Source: JAJPKK01 sp963844635 | GTDB lineage: Bacteria > Pseudomonadota > Alphaproteobacteria > Rhizobiales > Xanthobacteraceae | Direction: 5' to 3' | Length of the DNA stretch: 64,000 bases | Assembly: GCA_963844635.1 (NCBI GenBank) | Contig: CAWJPD010000003.1 | Span: 310,001 to 374,000, forward strand | Part shown: positions 1 through 9,795 of the stretch, one piece after another | Position numbering within the stretch: the first letter of the stretch is position 1 | Layout: each line of letters opens with the position of its first letter | The notes under the pieces: generated by a model | What the model was told of the DNA's origin: nothing | The model's input: only the letters and a program-made list of their open reading frames with translations | Database searches by the model: none | Translations under genes and position numbers: made by a program

Positions 1-508
1 AGATCAAGCCCTCGTCATGAAGCGTTACGAACACCTTGAGGACGGCACGCGAGAGGCCCTCGTCCATGGTGAAGCGCTCGCGCGACCAGTCGCATGACGC
101 GCCGAGCCGCTTCAGTTGGTTGACGATGACGTCGCCGGATTGCGCCTTCCACGCCCATACCCGTTCCAGGAATTGATCTCGGCCCATGGTCCGTCGCGAC
201 GGCTGCTGCTGTTCCATCAGCTGACGCTCGACCACCATCTGGGTCGCAATGCCGGCATGATCGGTCCCAGGCTGCCAAAGCACGTCACGACCGCGCATGC
301 GCTCAAACCGGCACAGCACGTCCTGCAACGTGTTGTTGAGCGCGTGCCCCATATGCAGGGAGCCGGTGACATTGGGCGGAGGAATGACGATCGTGTATGG
401 CCTTGCCCCGCGGCGGTCGGCGCGCCCGGCAACGAAGGCTTGCGCCTCTACCCATGCCGCCCAGACGCGGCTCTCGATTTCGCCAGGCTGACAGGTTTTC
501 TCGATCAT
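1..508 (-). CDS. valS: Valine--tRNA ligase, N-terminal part (runs off the window)
   Basis: Class Ia aminoacyl-tRNA synthetase that charges tRNA-Val in the cytoplasm. Read on the minus strand from the ATG at 508, the frame stays open to base 1 and gives 169 residues. It begins MIEKTCQPGEIESRVWAAW and then shows the conserved N-terminal block PPPNVTGSLHMGHALNNT. HMGH is the class I HIGH signature, and GTDHAGIATQMVVE follows as in ValS. The KMSKS loop, anticodon-binding domain and C-terminal coiled coil lie outside the window. A GTG six bases upstream (514) is an alternative start. popZ lies upstream on the same strand, a usual arrangement in alphaproteobacteria, but here a repeat cassette separates them. 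Confidence 0.95.
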   Translation of the reverse strand, partial: MIEKTCQPGEIESRVWAAWVEAQAFVAGRADRRGARPYTIVIPPPNVTGSLHMGHALNNTLQDVLCRFERMRGRDVLWQPGTDHAGIATQMVVERQLMEQQQPSRRTMGRDQFLERVWAWKAQSGDVIVNQLKRLGASCDWSRERFTMDEGLSRAVLKVFVTLHDEGLI

Positions 509-676
509 TTCCACGCATTCCGGAACGTCACCGCGCCAGCAAGCCCAGCGCCGCGCAGGTGTCAATGTCGCAAGCGTGTTTTTGCCGGTTGCGATGCCGA
601 GAGCGGCTCGCCGCGCCGCCGGCCAGGGTGCCGAGTTCTGCCGGATATTGCAGCGGCTATTTTCGAGGACGCCCTT

Positions 677-777
677 AGCGCGGGATGCGTTCAGCTAAAG
701 CCCGCTCCCGCTCGATTCCCTTTGATTTTGCGCATGATCTTTCTGTGAAAAGCTTGCGGCTTTTCCCAATCATGCTA
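677..777. repeat. Hairpin cassette copy 1 (short form)
   Basis: Copy of the dispersed two-hairpin cassette. One arm reads GCGGGATGCGTTCA and the other end reads CATGATCTT...AATCATGC. It starts with TAG (677-679) and ends with CTA (775-777). That CTA, read on the minus strand, is the TAG stop codon of popZ. It fills most of the gap between popZ and valS. Confidence 0.8.
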
Positions 778-1422
778 GCCACGGCCGCGTGATACCCGCT
801 CGATCTCGGCGCGCACCAGCCGCTCCACCATGTTGGGGAGGTTTTCGTCGAGCCAGCTTTTGAGCATCGGCTTGAGCATCTCGCGCACGAGGTCTTCAAG
901 CGTCCGGGCATTTTGCGCCAGCACGGTATGGGCGAGCGAATTGAACGACATGTCCACCGCCGCGCTGGCCCGCGGCGAAAGCAGCGTGTGGTCCGGTGCC
1001 GCCGGCCCGGAGAAGCTGCGGAACTGATCCGATAGGAGGGACGGATGCGGCCGCAATTCGTGCGCTTCTTCCGTTTCATCGAAGATCACGTCCGGGGGCC
1101 CGTCAACGATATCGAAAGCCAGCCCCTTCGACTGCATCGCTTCGGTGAGTTCAAGCACGTCGGCCCCCACGTTCTGCTTGGCGCGGGTCTCGAGACCGTC
1201 CAGAACGGCCTCGAATTCCTCGCCTTCAGCGTGCTCCGTCGCAGTCTGTGGCCCCCCGGCGGGGGCCGCGGATGAAGCAAAGTTTGGGACCGGACCGAGA
1301 GAGGCCTTGCCGGCTTCATCGTCGGCTATGATCCGGCGAATGGAGGCGAGAATCTCCTCCATTGTCGGTTCCTCGGTCTTTTCCGTGTTTTCTGGCTTTT
1401 CGCTCTTTGCAGGCTGAGACAT
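775..1422 (-). CDS. popZ: Cell-pole-organizing protein PopZ (DUF2497 family)
   Basis: Polar scaffold protein that self-assembles at the cell poles and tethers the chromosome-partitioning machinery in alphaproteobacteria. The 215-residue product has the family architecture. A short N-terminal amphipathic helix lies at residues 21-35 (MEEILASIRRIIADD), which in PopZ binds partners. A long acidic/proline-containing linker follows. The C-terminal helical region (about 160-215) includes LVREMLKPMLKSWLDENLP, the oligomerisation segment. The start is the ATG at 1422. It lies just upstream of valS on the same strand. The TAG stop codon is supplied by the end of a repeat cassette. Confidence 0.9.
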   Translation of the reverse strand: MSQPAKSEKPENTEKTEEPTMEEILASIRRIIADDEAGKASLGPVPNFASSAAPAGGPQTATEHAEGEEFEAVLDGLETRAKQNVGADVLELTEAMQSKGLAFDIVDGPPDVIFDETEEAHELRPHPSLLSDQFRSFSGPAAPDHTLLSPRASAAVDMSFNSLAHTVLAQNARTLEDLVREMLKPMLKSWLDENLPNMVERLVRAEIERVSRGRG

Positions 1423-1798
1423 CGCCGTGCGTTTACCTGCTGCGACCGCCGGACTGGGGTCATTGGCACCGAATCAGCATCACGATCATGTCAGCAAAAA
1501 TCGGGGCCCGGCAATAGAAGGCTTGCCGCCGTTCCCAGCCATCCACCCCGACAATCGCCAAAGTCTTCTCCAATCGCCTCCAGTTCGGTTCGCTTTGATT
1601 TGCACCATCAACTGCGTCCGAGAAGTCTGCCAGTTTCGGGATCACGCGATTCCTCCGTTTTGCGCCGATCCTGTCGGAATAATCCTCGTCAGCTTGCAAG
1701 TCCATCACACCGCGCTCCAACCCGTTGGAAACCGCCGTGCGCGATATTATGCGCAGCGGTGTGGGAGGGGCGCCGCAAGGCGTGCCCGTACCCGATCG
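1423..1798. other. Gene-poor stretch between popZ and the AsmA-like gene
   Basis: 376 bp. A minus-strand frame at 1460-1720 (86 codons, beginning MERGVMDLQADEDYSD) is open but has no recognisable domain. A tolC-type gene, often found next to popZ in this order of bacteria, is not here. I see no RNA gene or clear terminator. Confidence 0.35.
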
Positions 1799-4700
1799 TT
1801 ATTGGCGGCCAAACGGGTCGGGGAAGCGGTCGCTCGGAACGTTGCTCGGGAATTCGAGGAACTTGCGCACGATTCCCGGCGCGACGAGCGAGATCGGGTT
1901 GACGCGCAGTACTGGTGCGCCCGGCGAACCGATCACCTCATAGGTCATGCTGCCGATCAAACCCTCTTTGCCGCCGAGCAGCACGCCAACAATCGGAATT
2001 TGTCCGAACGCCGTATTCAGCCCGTACAGCGGCACGAAAGTCCCGCGAAGGTGCAGTTCGTTGCCGGCATAGTCCATGACGCCTTCGATGGTTCCGCCAA
2101 CCATCGGCCCCGAGACCAACCCTTCATGGATCGACATTTTCCCTGGTGCACGCGTAAACTCGACGCGCATGCGCGAGAACTGGACGCCGTTGTTGTAGTT
2201 GGGCGCGCTGGCGACCACATTGTCGAGAGCGGACTCGCCCTTGACGAAGAAGTCGCGCACGTCCAGCAAGCCGTCCTGGCGGACGCCCTCGGGCGTGGGC
2301 GGGTCCATTGCGATCCACATTCGCCCGCCCAGCATCCGGGAATAGGTGTCGGTGAAACGGAAAAGCGCGCCGGCATCGGTGGAATTCCAGATACACGATC
2401 TGGCGCTCGCCCGGTCGCCCGCGCAATTCGCCGGTCAGCGTGCCGTCGCCGGCAAATCGTGCATTCAGCGCAAGGTTGCGGATGATTCCGGCGCGACGGC
2501 CCAAACGCATGTCGAAACTTCGCAGCGCCTCGCCCTTGTAGCCGAACACCGACCCGACCTTGGCATCGAGATCGAAGTCGAAGCCGGGCGACCGTTTCGC
2601 CCGCGGCTCGCCACTGCCCGATAGCGAAGAGTGGACAAAACTTCGGCCGTCGATTGCATCGCCGCGCAGCGTCACCTTGTAGACATTGTCAGGCGTTCGC
2701 TCGAGTTTCAGGTTCGCCCGATCGCCCTCGCCAAGGCCGAATACGGGAAAAACAGCGGCGGCGAAGTCGCCATTGGCATCGAAGTCGATGGTGCCGCGAA
2801 GTGAGGCCCCCCCGCCATCGAATGCGACATCTTCGAAGTGCAGGGCTTTGCCCCTGCCGACGTAGTTCATGGTCGCCCGAGCCGAGCGATTCGCCGGCTT
2901 GGTCCAACCTGGAATGACCTGGTCTATTCGGGTCTGCGTGAAGTCGGCCTCGATCGCGAGCCGGCTGTCCTGGTCGTTGCCGAGGGCAACACGGCCGGTC
3001 ACCTTGATCGGGATAGGACCCGCAACAGTGCCACTCGGGTCGAGGCTGAAGCGCGCCCGGGCGGTGTCGTCAAGGGTCCCAGTCAAGCGCAATTCGGCAT
3101 CAGCATCGCCGTTTGTGTGGCGCAGGTCCACCGATGCCGGCATGACGCCGCCGATGCGCATGTCGCCCTTGATCTGGTAGCCGCGGTTATTGGCGGTGGC
3201 GCGAAGGATCTGCGCCTCGACCTTCTGCGAGGCGAGGAACTTGTCGGCGGCAAAATTGGCGATGTCCGCGCTGATCGCATAAGTCAGCGTTTCAGCTTTC
3301 ACTTCCTTGCCGAGCGGCATGCCGAGATTGATGGTCCCCAATATGTTGCCGCGCGAGGTGGCTGGATCGATCGGAATGGCGGCCGCATCCTTCAGACGGT
3401 CCGCGGTGAGAAGCTCGGCGGCGGCGGCAACCGGACCGTCGACACGGACGCGCACCTTTGCCGGCGGGCTGGGGACATCGGTGTCGGGCACTTCGAAAAC
3501 CCCGTTCGCCAGAGTCAGCCGCCGTCCGGACGACAGATCGATGCCGCCGCGGCCCAACGTAACCGTTGCGTAGCGACCCTTGATGCGGACGACGAGGTCA
3601 GCATCGTGAATCTCGGGAAGACCGTCGAACGGCTTCACGCTCGTTCCGCTGGTGCTGATCTGCAGCGACAGCCCGTCATCGGGGATCGGAGGCCCACCCG
3701 GGGTGATTGTCGAGATCGGTGCATTGGTCGCGATCTCGCCTTCTTCCAGAGTGCCATGCGCGACCCGCTCGAAAACAAACGTGCGCACCGCCGGATTGAT
3801 GAAGGGCGGCCACAATTGCTTGAAGTTGGATGATGACAGATGACGTGCCGCCAGTCCGATCGCCAAGCGCGGATCGGGCACGGAGAAGTCGATCCCGCCG
3901 GACATCGCGACACTGACGCCTTTGCCCGATACTTCCGCCTGTTCGATGTTGAACCTGCCCGCCACCGGGTCGAGGCTGCCGCGCATCAGGACATGATTGA
4001 GCGCCAGCGGGTCGCTACCCGCGTCGACAGGCGCCAAGACGATCGAGCCACCACCCAGGTTCACCGCCCAGCTTCCGCTTGCATCGCGCGGCGCTTCCGC
4101 TCGCATCGTGGAGGTCATGCGGGTGCCGCCGGCGACGATCTGAAACGGCATGGTGAGAGAGCGTTGCGGCCCGTTCCATTCCAAAGAAACCTCGGCGCGA
4201 TCGATTGCAAGGCGCGCGTTGGGGGAACCGGCGTCGGAAAATGCCCCGGCGCCGATGTTGATTCGACCGGTGGCATATTGCGGCATTCCGTCGGCGCCGA
4301 TGTCGGCGCGCAGCGTCCCCGAAATGGGAGCTTCGGCGTCAAGGCGCCCGCCATCCACGCGCATCGCCAAGAGGACGTCCTTGAGGAGAAGCTTCTCCGC
4401 TTCAAGCTCGACGGAGCGCAGGCCCGAGGCTCCCGGCCTCACTGACGCGGTAAGCCGCCATGGACGATCCGCATCCTCCGACCCCAATTGCACCTCGAGA
4501 ACGCCGGCACGCGGCCGCGTCACGCTAAAATGGATATTCTCGAAACGAGACTGGCGGCCGTTGCGGCGGTCGTCGACGACGAGATTCCCACTCTTCAAGC
4601 CGACCTCGGTCAGATCTCCGCCGTCGAGGCCGAGCGCGCTGAGACTATCGAGCCAAGCGAGGGCGGCCGCGAAATTCTCCTGCAGGGTTCGCTTGCCGTC

Positions 4701-5171
4701 GCCCATCCGTTCCATGCCGGCTGGCAATGCGCCTGCTTTTCCCGCATCAACCACGGCGAGAGAGGGCGTTGTTGCCAGCGCGCGCTGTTCGTTGCCGGTC
4801 GACACCGAGATGCTGCCATCGGCTTCGACCCGGACCGCGAGTTCGGCGCCAACCAGGTTAAGGCTTTCCGCCCGCGGATGGCCGCCGAGGAGGCTGCCCG
4901 TAGAGAACCCCACCTCGGCCTTGGGCGTGCTTGCGATCACGGCACCAGCGAGGTCACGCACCACAACGTCACGGATACGGATGGCGGCTCGTCCGTGCTC
5001 ATCGCGCTCGAGCACCGTGCCACCGATATCCACGTGGAATTGATTCCCAAAATTTTCCACGATCGCCGATTTCAGCCAGGGCGTGGCCATGTCGATTGGG
5101 ATCGGTCCTCTCGCCAGCATCCACCACAGCGCGACCCCACCCAGGATCCCGATGCCGGCAAGAGCTGCCAT
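1799..5171 (-). CDS. AsmA/YhdP-like envelope protein (frameshifted)
   Basis: Very large inner-membrane-anchored protein of the AsmA/YhdP superfamily, whose members bridge the periplasm and help lipid transport to the outer membrane (family knowledge). A transmembrane helix fills residues 2-19, followed by a long beta-rich DUF3971-type region. The C-terminal AsmA-like domain lies in another frame (from about 2387 down to 1799, including GGTIEGVMDYAGNELHLRG). The frames join if one base is removed from GGAATTCC at 2381-2388. The span is 3n+1 bases, consistent with one inserted base and a product of about 1123 residues. An in-frame TAG sits four codons upstream of the ATG, so the product starts almost inside its membrane helix. 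A cytoplasmic N-terminus may have been lost to a further frameshift near 5170. Confidence 0.8.
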
Positions 5172-5840
5172 GCCGATCCGCTAACCGCCGCACCCAGCGG
5201 ATCTGCAAAAGGGCACGCTGACGCGATGCCAGGCGCGATAGTGCCGGCATCGCCGACACGAGCGACCAGACAGCCAAGCCTACGGCTTCGTGGCAACTCG
5301 CCCAAAACGACTGGCGATCGAGATCGAGTTCGACGACAGGAGCGGAAGCCACGGGAGCGCCGCCCCCGCTCATCTGTCCCACGCGCACCCCCTCGGCCCG
5401 GCGATGCATGTGCCGACCGGCTTCCATGCTGCGCAGAGATGCAAGCGTCCGCCTGTTGCGGTCGACCCCAATGCCCAAGCGGACGCCCCCTTCACCAGTC
5501 GTCCCGGCGCCAAGCACCTGCTACCTTGCCTCGAGCCGGCAGCCCCCCGGCTCCCATCCGTCGCCCCGCAAGCTCGATGGCTTGCGCGACGAGGTCATGG
5601 TCAACTCTTTAGCAGCCGCTCAGTAATGCCCCCAAGAATTCATTGCCATGATGTCCGTGCCAGCGCTTCACGCGCATCCAGCATCCCTTAACATCGATGT
5701 TTGCCGCATCATTCGGTCACAGGCACCCCCACTGCCGCACGATGACCAAGTTGCAAATCACGAAAGTAAAGACCGCCAAGTCTTGCCTTATGGTCCATCC
5801 TATCACAACAGACCGGCTGAAAAAGACGAAAGGAAGGCAC
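5172..5840. other. Gene-free stretch upstream of bcp
   Basis: 669 bp between the divergent AsmA-like gene and bcp. A minus-strand frame (to 5517) directly upstream contains an Arg-rich segment (IRWVRRLADRHG) that could be a frame-disrupted N-terminal extension of the AsmA-like protein. I could not confirm it. No RNA gene or repeat cassette is visible. The bcp promoter should lie near the right end. Confidence 0.3.
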
Positions 5841-6311
5841 ATGCCCGGAAAACTCAAAGAGGGATCGTTGGCGCCGGAGTTCCATCTTGCCGGGGACGGC
5901 GGAAGTTCCATATCTCTCGCTGATTTCAAGGGCAGAAAACTCGTTCTGTTCTTCTATCCGAAGGCGGATACCTCCGGGTGCACGACGGAAGCCAAGGACT
6001 TCTCGCGTTTGGCGCCAGCCTTCGCAAAAGCCGGCACCATGGTGGTCGGCGTCTCGGCCGATCCGGTGAAAAAGCAGGACGCATTCAAGGCCAAGCACCA
6101 GCTGGCGATGCCCCTTGCCTCCGACGAGGCCCATGACATGCTGGAGGCCTATGGAGTTTGGGGCGAAAAATCGATGTACGGGAGGACCTATATGGGAATT
6201 CAAAGGACGACGGTCCTGATCGACGCCCATGGCCGCATCTCCCGCGTCTGGCCCAAGGTCAAAATCGAAGGTCATGCCGCGGAGGTGCTCGCGGCTGCGA
6301 AGGCGTTGTGA
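5841..6311 (+). CDS. bcp: Thioredoxin-dependent thiol peroxidase, Bcp/PrxQ type
   Basis: Cytoplasmic peroxiredoxin that reduces H2O2 and organic hydroperoxides. The 156-residue product has the AhpC/TSA fold and the active-site pattern P40-x3-T44-x2-C47 (PKADTSGCTTE), where C47 is the peroxidatic cysteine. The second cysteine five residues later, present in E. coli Bcp, is replaced (EAKDF). No other Cys follows, so this is a 1-Cys-type member that would need an external thiol for recycling. The start is the ATG at 5841, preceded by AAAGGAAGG. An upstream extension of the same frame to 5697 has no such ribosome site. It is followed by an M23 peptidase on the same strand. Confidence 0.92.
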   Translation: MPGKLKEGSLAPEFHLAGDGGSSISLADFKGRKLVLFFYPKADTSGCTTEAKDFSRLAPAFAKAGTMVVGVSADPVKKQDAFKAKHQLAMPLASDEAHDMLEAYGVWGEKSMYGRTYMGIQRTTVLIDAHGRISRVWPKVKIEGHAAEVLAAAKAL

Positions 6312-6561
6312 TTGCAAGGTCTCCGGCTGGTTCCGGCTGCCACCCACGAACGGAAAGTCCGGGGCACCCGGTAAAGTCGTCCATGTTCCGTTTCAAGAAA
6401 ATTAACCACGCCATGATTTTCTTCTCCGAGGGCCGGCCTTTCGACCGGAACCGGCGTCGGAGTGCGCATGCTTCCAAAGCTTATTCGGCAGCTGATTGGC
6501 AACAATCGCCTTGAGTTCGGGAACGGGCCAGACGACGATCGGTCCCGGTCGGCACACTCTC

Positions 6562-7836
6562 ATGCTGGCTATCGCGCTCTGCACCGTTCGCGGGGTCGGC
6601 ACGGAAACCCGCCGGCCGCGAACCGGCAAGGCGCGCGGCGCCGTTTCCCCAACCCTCACCTTGCGCCATGGCGATCGCCAGGTCCGCATCGGTCCGGTGG
6701 CCTTCTGGATCGTGGTCGGCACGCTGGTGATGATGGCGGGCTGGTCGCTTGTCACCGCCACTTATTTCGCCTTCCAGGACGATGTGCTCGCCCGCATGGT
6801 GACGCGGCAAGCGGAGATGCAATACGCCTACGAGGACCGGCTGGCCGAGATGCGCGCACAGGTCGATCGCGTCACCAGCCGTCAACTGCTCGACCAGGAA
6901 CAGCTCGAACAGAGGGTCGAGCAGATCGTGCGCCGGCAGTCAGTATTGGAGCAGCGCGCCACCGCGCTAGGTAACATTGGGGACGCCGGCGCGACCGGCG
7001 CCGTCCGCGGCGGCACGCGAAATGCGCCAACAGCCCCAACGATTTCGCCCAAGCCGCTGTCGATGCTCGCGCCTGCCTCGTTCGAGACCAACGCCCTCGA
7101 CAATGCGAGCCGGGCGCTCCGGATCAGCCCCGGCAACATGCAGGGAGAGCTTGCGCGAGTCGCCGAGTTGCTCGATCGGATCGAAGGCCGCCAGACGAAC
7201 ACACTCGCCGCCATGGAGGAAAACTACGAAGCCAAGGCGCGGCGCATGCGCGCATTGTTCGCCACTCTGGGAATCGACCCCGGCAAGACTGTCGAGGGAG
7301 CAGTAGGCGGCCCATTCGTCGCCTATCGGCCAGCGGTGAACAGCGGCTCGTTCGACAAGCAGCTCTATCGCATTAACATCGCCCGGGCTCAGGTGGATCG
7401 CCTTACGGCAACGCTTGGCAAGGTGCCGCTGCGCAAGCCGATCGAAGGCGAGATCGACACATCGTCGAGCTTCGGCGTGCGCATCGATCCGTTCCTCAGC
7501 AAGCCGGCAATGCACACGGGCATCGATTTCCGCGGCGAGACCGGCGACGCCGTCCGCGTTACCGCAGGCGGCACCGTCGTGTCGGCAGGCTGGAGCGGCG
7601 GCTACGGGCGCATGATCGAGGTGGATCACGGCAACGGGCTGTCCACCCGCTACGGTCACCTGTCTGAAATCGACGTGCGTGTGGGAGACAACGTGAAAGC
7701 CGGCCAGGCGATCGGCCGCGTCGGCTCGACCGGGCGTTCGACGGGACCACATCTGCACTACGAGACGCGGATCGACGGCGAGGCTGTCGATCCCAATCGC
7801 TTTCTCGTCGCCGGTGCCAAGTTCGGCGTCAACTGA
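6562..7836 (+). CDS. M23-family metallopeptidase with coiled coil
   Basis: Membrane-anchored peptidoglycan endopeptidase, or an EnvC/NlpD-like amidase activator. Counting from the ATG at 6562 (424 residues), a transmembrane helix lies at about 31-52 (PVAFWIVVGTLVMMAGWSLV). A Gln/Arg-rich coiled coil follows (about 70-130, EDRLAEMRAQVDRVTSRQLL). A C-terminal LytM/M23 domain carries H318-x3-D322 (HTGID) and H397-x-H399 (HLHYE), the zinc ligands and catalytic His, so it should be active. The start is uncertain. The frame opens at a TTG (6496), neither start has a strong ribosome site, and the true start could also be further in. It stands alone between bcp and a convergent amidase. Confidence 0.85.
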   Translation: MLAIALCTVRGVGTETRRPRTGKARGAVSPTLTLRHGDRQVRIGPVAFWIVVGTLVMMAGWSLVTATYFAFQDDVLARMVTRQAEMQYAYEDRLAEMRAQVDRVTSRQLLDQEQLEQRVEQIVRRQSVLEQRATALGNIGDAGATGAVRGGTRNAPTAPTISPKPLSMLAPASFETNALDNASRALRISPGNMQGELARVAELLDRIEGRQTNTLAAMEENYEAKARRMRALFATLGIDPGKTVEGAVGGPFVAYRPAVNSGSFDKQLYRINIARAQVDRLTATLGKVPLRKPIEGEIDTSSSFGVRIDPFLSKPAMHTGIDFRGETGDAVRVTAGGTVVSAGWSGGYGRMIEVDHGNGLSTRYGHLSEIDVRVGDNVKAGQAIGRVGSTGRSTGPHLHYETRIDGEAVDPNRFLVAGAKFGVN

Positions 7837-7862
7837 GCCGACGGGAACCGGGCGACAATCCA

Positions 7863-7920
7863 CACGCAAAATCAAACAGCGCCGGGCGGACGGCGATTGA
7901 CGCGGAACGCACCGCGCTCT
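7863..7920. repeat. Degenerate hairpin cassette (remnant)
   Basis: Half of the dispersed cassette survives here: CGCAAAATCAAA, then a G-rich arm and GCGGAACGCACCGCGCTCT, matching one arm of the full copies. The palindrome containing the AAAAGTTGCAGACTTTT core is missing. It sits between two convergent genes. Confidence 0.5.
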
Positions 7921-7923
7921 GGA

Positions 7924-9400
7924 TCAAGGGTTTGGCGCCGTAGCCTGGGGGTCGGCCAACAGCCGCTCAATCGCCGCCGCGATCCGTAACAGCCGACGGT
8001 CCTGGCTGTTGCGCGCCACCAGCATCAAGCCGACAGGCAATCCATCGCCACGAGGCAGCGGCAGCGAAATTGCACACAGGTCGAAAAAATTGACGATCGC
8101 GGCATTGCGCAGCACCAGCAGATTGAGACGAAGCTCGTTTTCGGGGTTGGCGCATTCGGCGATGGTCGGCGCAACGATCGGACAGGTCGGCATCACCAGC
8201 GCATCGAGATCGGCCAGGCGCTCGTCCATGGCGCGAACAAGTGCGGCGCGTTCATGCATGGCTGTAACATAATCGGCGGCCAAAATATCTTTGCCGCGCT
8301 CGACGCGGGCGCGGACGAAAGGGTCGTACTCATCGCCGTGCGCAGCCACGAGATCGCGGTGAATGGCGTAAGCTTCCGCCACAACGATCGACCCCTTGGC
8401 GTTAACCCGCGCCATGTCGTCGAAGATCGGCAGCAGTTCCGGGGAAAGCGCGACGCCGGCGCGGCCAATTTCGGTCAGCGCTTCGAACAAGCCCATGGTC
8501 ACGGCCTGATCCAGCATCCGCAGCGGCAGACCTTGCGCGATCCCGATACGTAGCCCATCGAGCGGCGCCGGTTCGAGCGGCCTTGTCTCTTCCGCCGCCA
8601 TCACCGCATCGGCATCGGCGCACAGCGCGACGCTTTTGGCCAGTGGGCCGATCGAATTCGAGCGTGTAGGACAGCGGGAATGCTCCGGCCGTCGGCACGC
8701 GCTGTTTTGACGGCTTGAAACCGACGACGCCGCACAATGCCGCCGGAGCGCGCACCGAACCGCCGGTGTCGGAGCCGATCGCGATTTCACACATGTCATC
8801 GGCGACGGCGACCGCCGCGCCCGAGGAGGAGCCGCCAGGAACGCGCTCGCGATCGGCGGGGTTGCCGGGCGACCCGTAGTGCGGGTTGAGGCCAAGGCCG
8901 GTATAGGCGAACTCCGCCATGTTGGTCTTGGCAACGATCACGGCACCGCCGGCGCGCAGCCGGTGCACGACAGCGGCATCGGCTGTCGCGGGAGGAGCTT
9001 TGGCCAGCACCTTGGAGCCGGCGCGGGTCGGCTCGCCCGCAACATCGAACAAATCCTTGACGGAGACGATGCTGCCGTCGAGCGGACCGAGCGAAAGTCC
9101 TGCAGCGTCGCGGGCATCGGCACCGTCGGCGGCATTGCGGGCAACGCGCGTGTACACGGTGAGGCAGGTGCGAGCGCCCTCCCCCGCCGGGTCGGCGATA
9201 CGGGAGAGGCATTCCTCGAGTTGCTCGCGCGACGCGCGCCTTCGGACCGGCGCGGGCGCCTGCGCGGGTGGCGAGACAGCTTGTGGAGGTGTCGCAGGCT
9301 GGGCGCTGACCGGCGAAAAGGATGACGCCGTTGCGACGCAGACGGCTGCGCCTGCCAACAGCTCTCGCCGGCCGAGTCCTTTCGATGTAACGCGCTCCAT
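7924..9400 (-). CDS. Amidase-signature enzyme, Tat-exported (frameshifted)
   Basis: Hydrolyses amide bonds with the Ser-cisSer-Lys triad of the amidase signature family. The start is the ATG at 9400 with a strong GGAGGAAAG site. An N-terminal GRRELLAGAAV stretch looks like a Tat signal, so the enzyme is probably periplasmic. The triad is K115 (VSVKDLF), cis-S191 (GGSSSG) and nucleophile S215 (GSDTGGS). After PLSYTLE the frame breaks at CGAATTCG (around 8655) and continues in another frame as NSIGPLAKSVALCADADAV through a normal C-terminus. Removing one base restores a 491-residue enzyme (span 3n+1). Substrate unknown. It precedes other secreted hydrolases on the same strand. Confidence 0.85.
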
Positions 9401-9795
9401 CTTTCCTCCGCCTGTCCGTTTCGAGATGCTGCGATACCCAGTTACGTGGTTCGGATTCCAAATCATATGAAACCGCTCTCGTAGGGTGCGAAAAATCGCT
9501 CCACTAGGCGGTGCCAGGTTGTAGTGCCTCGTATTGGCCATTTTTGCGCACCCTGCAGAGCTACAGAGAGTTGACCGCTAAGGCATCGCCCGGAAATTAG
9601 TGCCCCAATCCATGTCACCACCCGCGAAAGCGGGTGGTCCAGTAACCACCGGATTTGCAATGCGTGCACAATCTCTTCTCCAGGGGTTACTGGATCGCCC
9701 GGTCAAGCCGGGCGATGACAATAATCGATTACTTATTCGCGGACGGTACCTAAGCTCCTGCAGCCTTACCCAACCAACCTACATTCTCGCGTATT
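9401..9795. other. Intergenic stretch holding repeat R2a
   Basis: 395 bp between the amidase start and the amidohydrolase stop. Apart from the paired-hairpin repeat at 9613-9720 there is no recognisable feature. Confidence 0.5.
9613..9720. repeat. Paired-hairpin repeat R2, copy a
   Basis: Two hairpins (CACCCGCGAAAGCGGGTGG and CGCCCGGTCAAGCCGGGCG) with a spacer. The outer sequence reads TGTCA on one side and GATGACA on the other. The same arrangement, with GGGGTTACTGGATCGCCCGG shared, recurs at 24261-24376. It is a second, independent dispersed repeat family. Confidence 0.7.

Noticed and set aside
1427..2485. 352-codon + strand frame
   Set aside because: Covers the C-terminal part of the AsmA-like gene on the other strand; Arg/His-rich with no family.
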